Below are positions 22,984 to 24,284 of a DNA stretch of 24,284 nucleotides, one piece after another. The stretch is from a virus. The stretch's first letter is position 1. Each line of letters starts with the position of its first letter. The stretch lies in IMG/VR virus record IMGVR_UViG_3300005531_000031, positions 1 through 24,284 of that record. One strand, written 5' to 3'. The notes under the pieces are model-generated. The model was not told the DNA's origin and made no database searches. It saw nothing but the letters and a program-made list of their open reading frames with translations. The translations under genes were made by a program, and so were the position numbers.

Positions 22984-23472
22984 ATGGCCGCAGCCTACCG
23001 TCTGGCGCCGAGCGGCGTCGTGCGCGCCAGCGATGGCGCCTTCATCCCGGCCGACCTGGCCAACGCCGACTGGGGGCGCTACCAGGCATGGCTCGCGGTG
23101 CCCAACACGCCTGACCCGGTGCCGGCCGCGGCGCCCAAGGACACCTTCAATCTCGCGATCGCCGCCGGCCTCGCCGTCACCTCGAGCGGCACGCCGGCGC
23201 TCAACGCCACCTATGCGCTCGACCGCGACGCCCTGTTCAACATCACCAGCGAGCAGGTCTATATCGCCACCAAGGGCACCTTCACCAACGGCGGCGCAAC
23301 GCGCGCCTGGCTCGACGCCGCCGGCACGCCGCACGTCTTTCCCTCCGTCGCCGCCTTCACGGCCTTCGCCGAGGCGGTGGCGCAATATGTCGACTCGCTC
23401 AACACCGCCCTGGTGACGGCCGAGCAGGGCGGCACGCCCGCCTGGCCGGCCGCGGCGGCAAGCATTCCCTGA
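22984..23472 (+). CDS. fibre-associated / assembly protein with DUF4376-like region
   Basis: The 162-residue protein has an N-terminal segment YRLAPSGVVRASDGAFIPA, DWGRYQAWLAVPNTPDP, and a C-terminal segment with VYIATKGTFTNGGATRAWLD, then VAAFTAFAEAVAQYVDSL. These segments match the pattern of DUF4376-type proteins seen behind phage fibres, where they may assist fibre folding or form the fibre's last part. GGGAGGG stands 5 bases before ATG 22984. The function is not proven. Confidence 0.62.
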   Translation: MAAAYRLAPSGVVRASDGAFIPADLANADWGRYQAWLAVPNTPDPVPAAAPKDTFNLAIAAGLAVTSSGTPALNATYALDRDALFNITSEQVYIATKGTFTNGGATRAWLDAAGTPHVFPSVAAFTAFAEAVAQYVDSLNTALVTAEQGGTPAWPAAAASIP

Positions 23473-23480
23473 GCGCCGCG

Positions 23481-23816
23481 ATGGACAAGTTCAGCCTTTC
23501 CGACTTCGCCGCCTCGGCCGCGCCCTACCTGCCGCCGGCCTTCGGTGCCCTGGTGGGCCTGCGCTGGGCGCAGAACCAGACGCCGCTGCAGAAGCTCACC
23601 GGCTTTGCCGGCGGCTTCGGACTCGGCGTGTGGTTCGGGCCCGCCGTGGCCGAATGGTTCTCGCTCGGGCCGCGCGCCACCATCGCGGCCGGCATCCTGA
23701 TCGCCGTCGTCGGCATGGACGTGATGGGCGGCATCATGGCGGCGGCCAAGGCGTTCGGCAGCGACCCCATGGGCACACTCACCTCGTGGTGGAGCGCGTG
23801 GCGGGGCAGAACGTGA
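23481..23816 (+). CDS. holin-like membrane protein
   Basis: The 111-residue protein has two or three hydrophobic helices: YLPPAFGALVGLRWA (near 16-30), LTGFAGGFGLGVWFGPAVAEW, and ATIAAGILIAVVGMDVMGGIM (near 66-86). It has a small, charged C-terminal end (WWSAWRGRT). It stands directly before a tiny membrane protein and an endolysin, the usual position of a holin, which would open the inner membrane for the endolysin. No named holin family is certain. The stop TGA overlaps the next start (GTGA). Confidence 0.68.
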   Translation: MDKFSLSDFAASAAPYLPPAFGALVGLRWAQNQTPLQKLTGFAGGFGLGVWFGPAVAEWFSLGPRATIAAGILIAVVGMDVMGGIMAAAKAFGSDPMGTLTSWWSAWRGRT

Positions 23817-23935
23817 CCTGGGGCGAAGTCCTGATCGGGCTGGGCCTGGCCTATTTCCTCTTCCGCGAGCTCCTGCATCAGGCCTGCCGGTCGGCCCACA
23901 AGCGCCGGCTGGCCGAGCAGGAGCGCGAGCCATGA
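23813..23935 (+). CDS. 40-residue single-span membrane protein
   Basis: The small protein starts at GTG 23813, overlapping the holin-like stop, and ends overlapping the ATG of the endolysin. The sequence is one hydrophobic stretch (GEVLIGLGLAYFLFREL) followed by a basic/acidic tail (HKRRLAEQEREP). Alternative in-frame GTG starts at 23786 and 23798 would add 9 or 5 residues. Translational coupling on both sides argues that it is real. A role in lysis, as a holin partner or antiholin, is possible. It has no lipobox and is not a clear Rz. Confidence 0.55.
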   Translation: MTWGEVLIGLGLAYFLFRELLHQACRSAHKRRLAEQEREP

Positions 23936-24284
23936 TCGACCGCAACAAGTTCTTCGCCGCCGCGCGCGTCAACCCGTTCGGCGGCTTCATGACCGTCGGC
24001 CAGGTCGAGGGCTGCACCGCACTGCTCGACGAATGGGAGGCGCGCGTGGCGTCCGGCCAGATGGCGGGTGACGTACGCTGGCTGGCCTACATGCTGGCGA
24101 CCGCCAAATGGGAGACGGCGCACACCATGCAGCCGGTCGAGGAATATGGCCGCGGCGCCGGGCGTCCTTACGGCCGGCCCGACCCCGACACCGGCCAGAC
24201 CTACTACGGCCGCGGCTACGTGCAACTCACCTGGAAGTCGAACTATCAGCGCATGGCGCTGATCACCGGCGCCGACCTGGTGAA
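23932..24284 (+). CDS. endolysin, GH19 chitinase/lysozyme-like, cut by the window end
   Basis: The first 117 residues are visible. AKWETAHTMQPVEEYGRG (near 58-75) holds the two candidate glutamates E61 and E70. YYGRGYVQLTWKSNYQRM (91-108) is the conserved substrate-cleft segment of family 19 glycoside hydrolases, which cut the sugar backbone of peptidoglycan. ATG 23932 overlaps the stop of the 40-residue gene (ATGA), so holin, small protein and endolysin form a coupled lysis cassette. No signal peptide is present, so export would depend on the holin. The C-terminus lies beyond the window. Confidence 0.9.
   Translation, partial: MIDRNKFFAAARVNPFGGFMTVGQVEGCTALLDEWEARVASGQMAGDVRWLAYMLATAKWETAHTMQPVEEYGRGAGRPYGRPDPDTGQTYYGRGYVQLTWKSNYQRMALITGADLV

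Noticed and set aside
1-24284. CRISPR arrays, tRNA genes, insertion sequences, integrase or attachment sites
   Set aside because: I saw no regularly spaced direct repeats, no tRNA cloverleaf with conserved arms, no transposase or integrase motifs.

Overview
The window is a GC-rich (by eye about two thirds G+C, with strong G/C preference at third codon positions) block of a temperate-type siphophage genome or prophage. Every convincing gene lies on the + strand. The host is probably an alphaproteobacterium: the base composition fits, and so does the mix of a lambda-type packaging module, a prohead protease-capsid fusion and a tail tip resembling those of alphaproteobacterial prophages. The host is an inference. 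No integrase, repressor, attachment site or host flank is visible, so prophage and free phage cannot be told apart.

Layout. Positions 1-3924 are an early/modification module: a broken N6-adenine-type DNA methyltransferase preceded by a G10 tract, a small unknown ORF, a C5-cytosine methyltransferase with six repeats of about 32 residues in its target-recognition region, a DUF1376-like replication-associated protein, and a DUF6362-like protein with a C-terminal helix-turn-helix-like region. Positions 3992-8161 hold an unplaced tail/head protein, the terminase pair (Nu1-like and GpA-like) and a head-tail joining protein. Positions 8173-13034 are the capsid block: lambda-type portal, a small head-associated protein, a prohead protease/scaffold/HK97-fold capsid polyprotein with a strong internal start, a 55-residue protein and a probable decoration protein. 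Positions 13109-14943 are connectors and tail tube, ending in a lambda G/GT-type chaperone pair with an A7 slippery site and a downstream hairpin. Positions 15004-22972 hold the tape measure, four tail-tip proteins in the lambda M-L-K-J order (no I homologue seen) and a fibre. Positions 22984-24284 hold a fibre-associated protein and the lysis genes: holin-like protein, a 40-residue membrane protein and a GH19 endolysin cut by the window end.

The most unusual element is not a gene. Six copies of a palindromic intergenic element of 47-72 bp sit only in the junctions of the morphogenesis block, in both orientations. In every copy a G-run at the downstream end lies 4-7 bases before a start codon, and in most copies that run can pair with the element's own 5' C-run. 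One copy carries a compensatory change in the stem. I read this as a possible RNA element that controls translation initiation; this is an inference. Other features worth attention are the internal capsid start, the programmed frameshift, the G-tract before the methyltransferase, and a cluster of hairpins behind the capsid gene.
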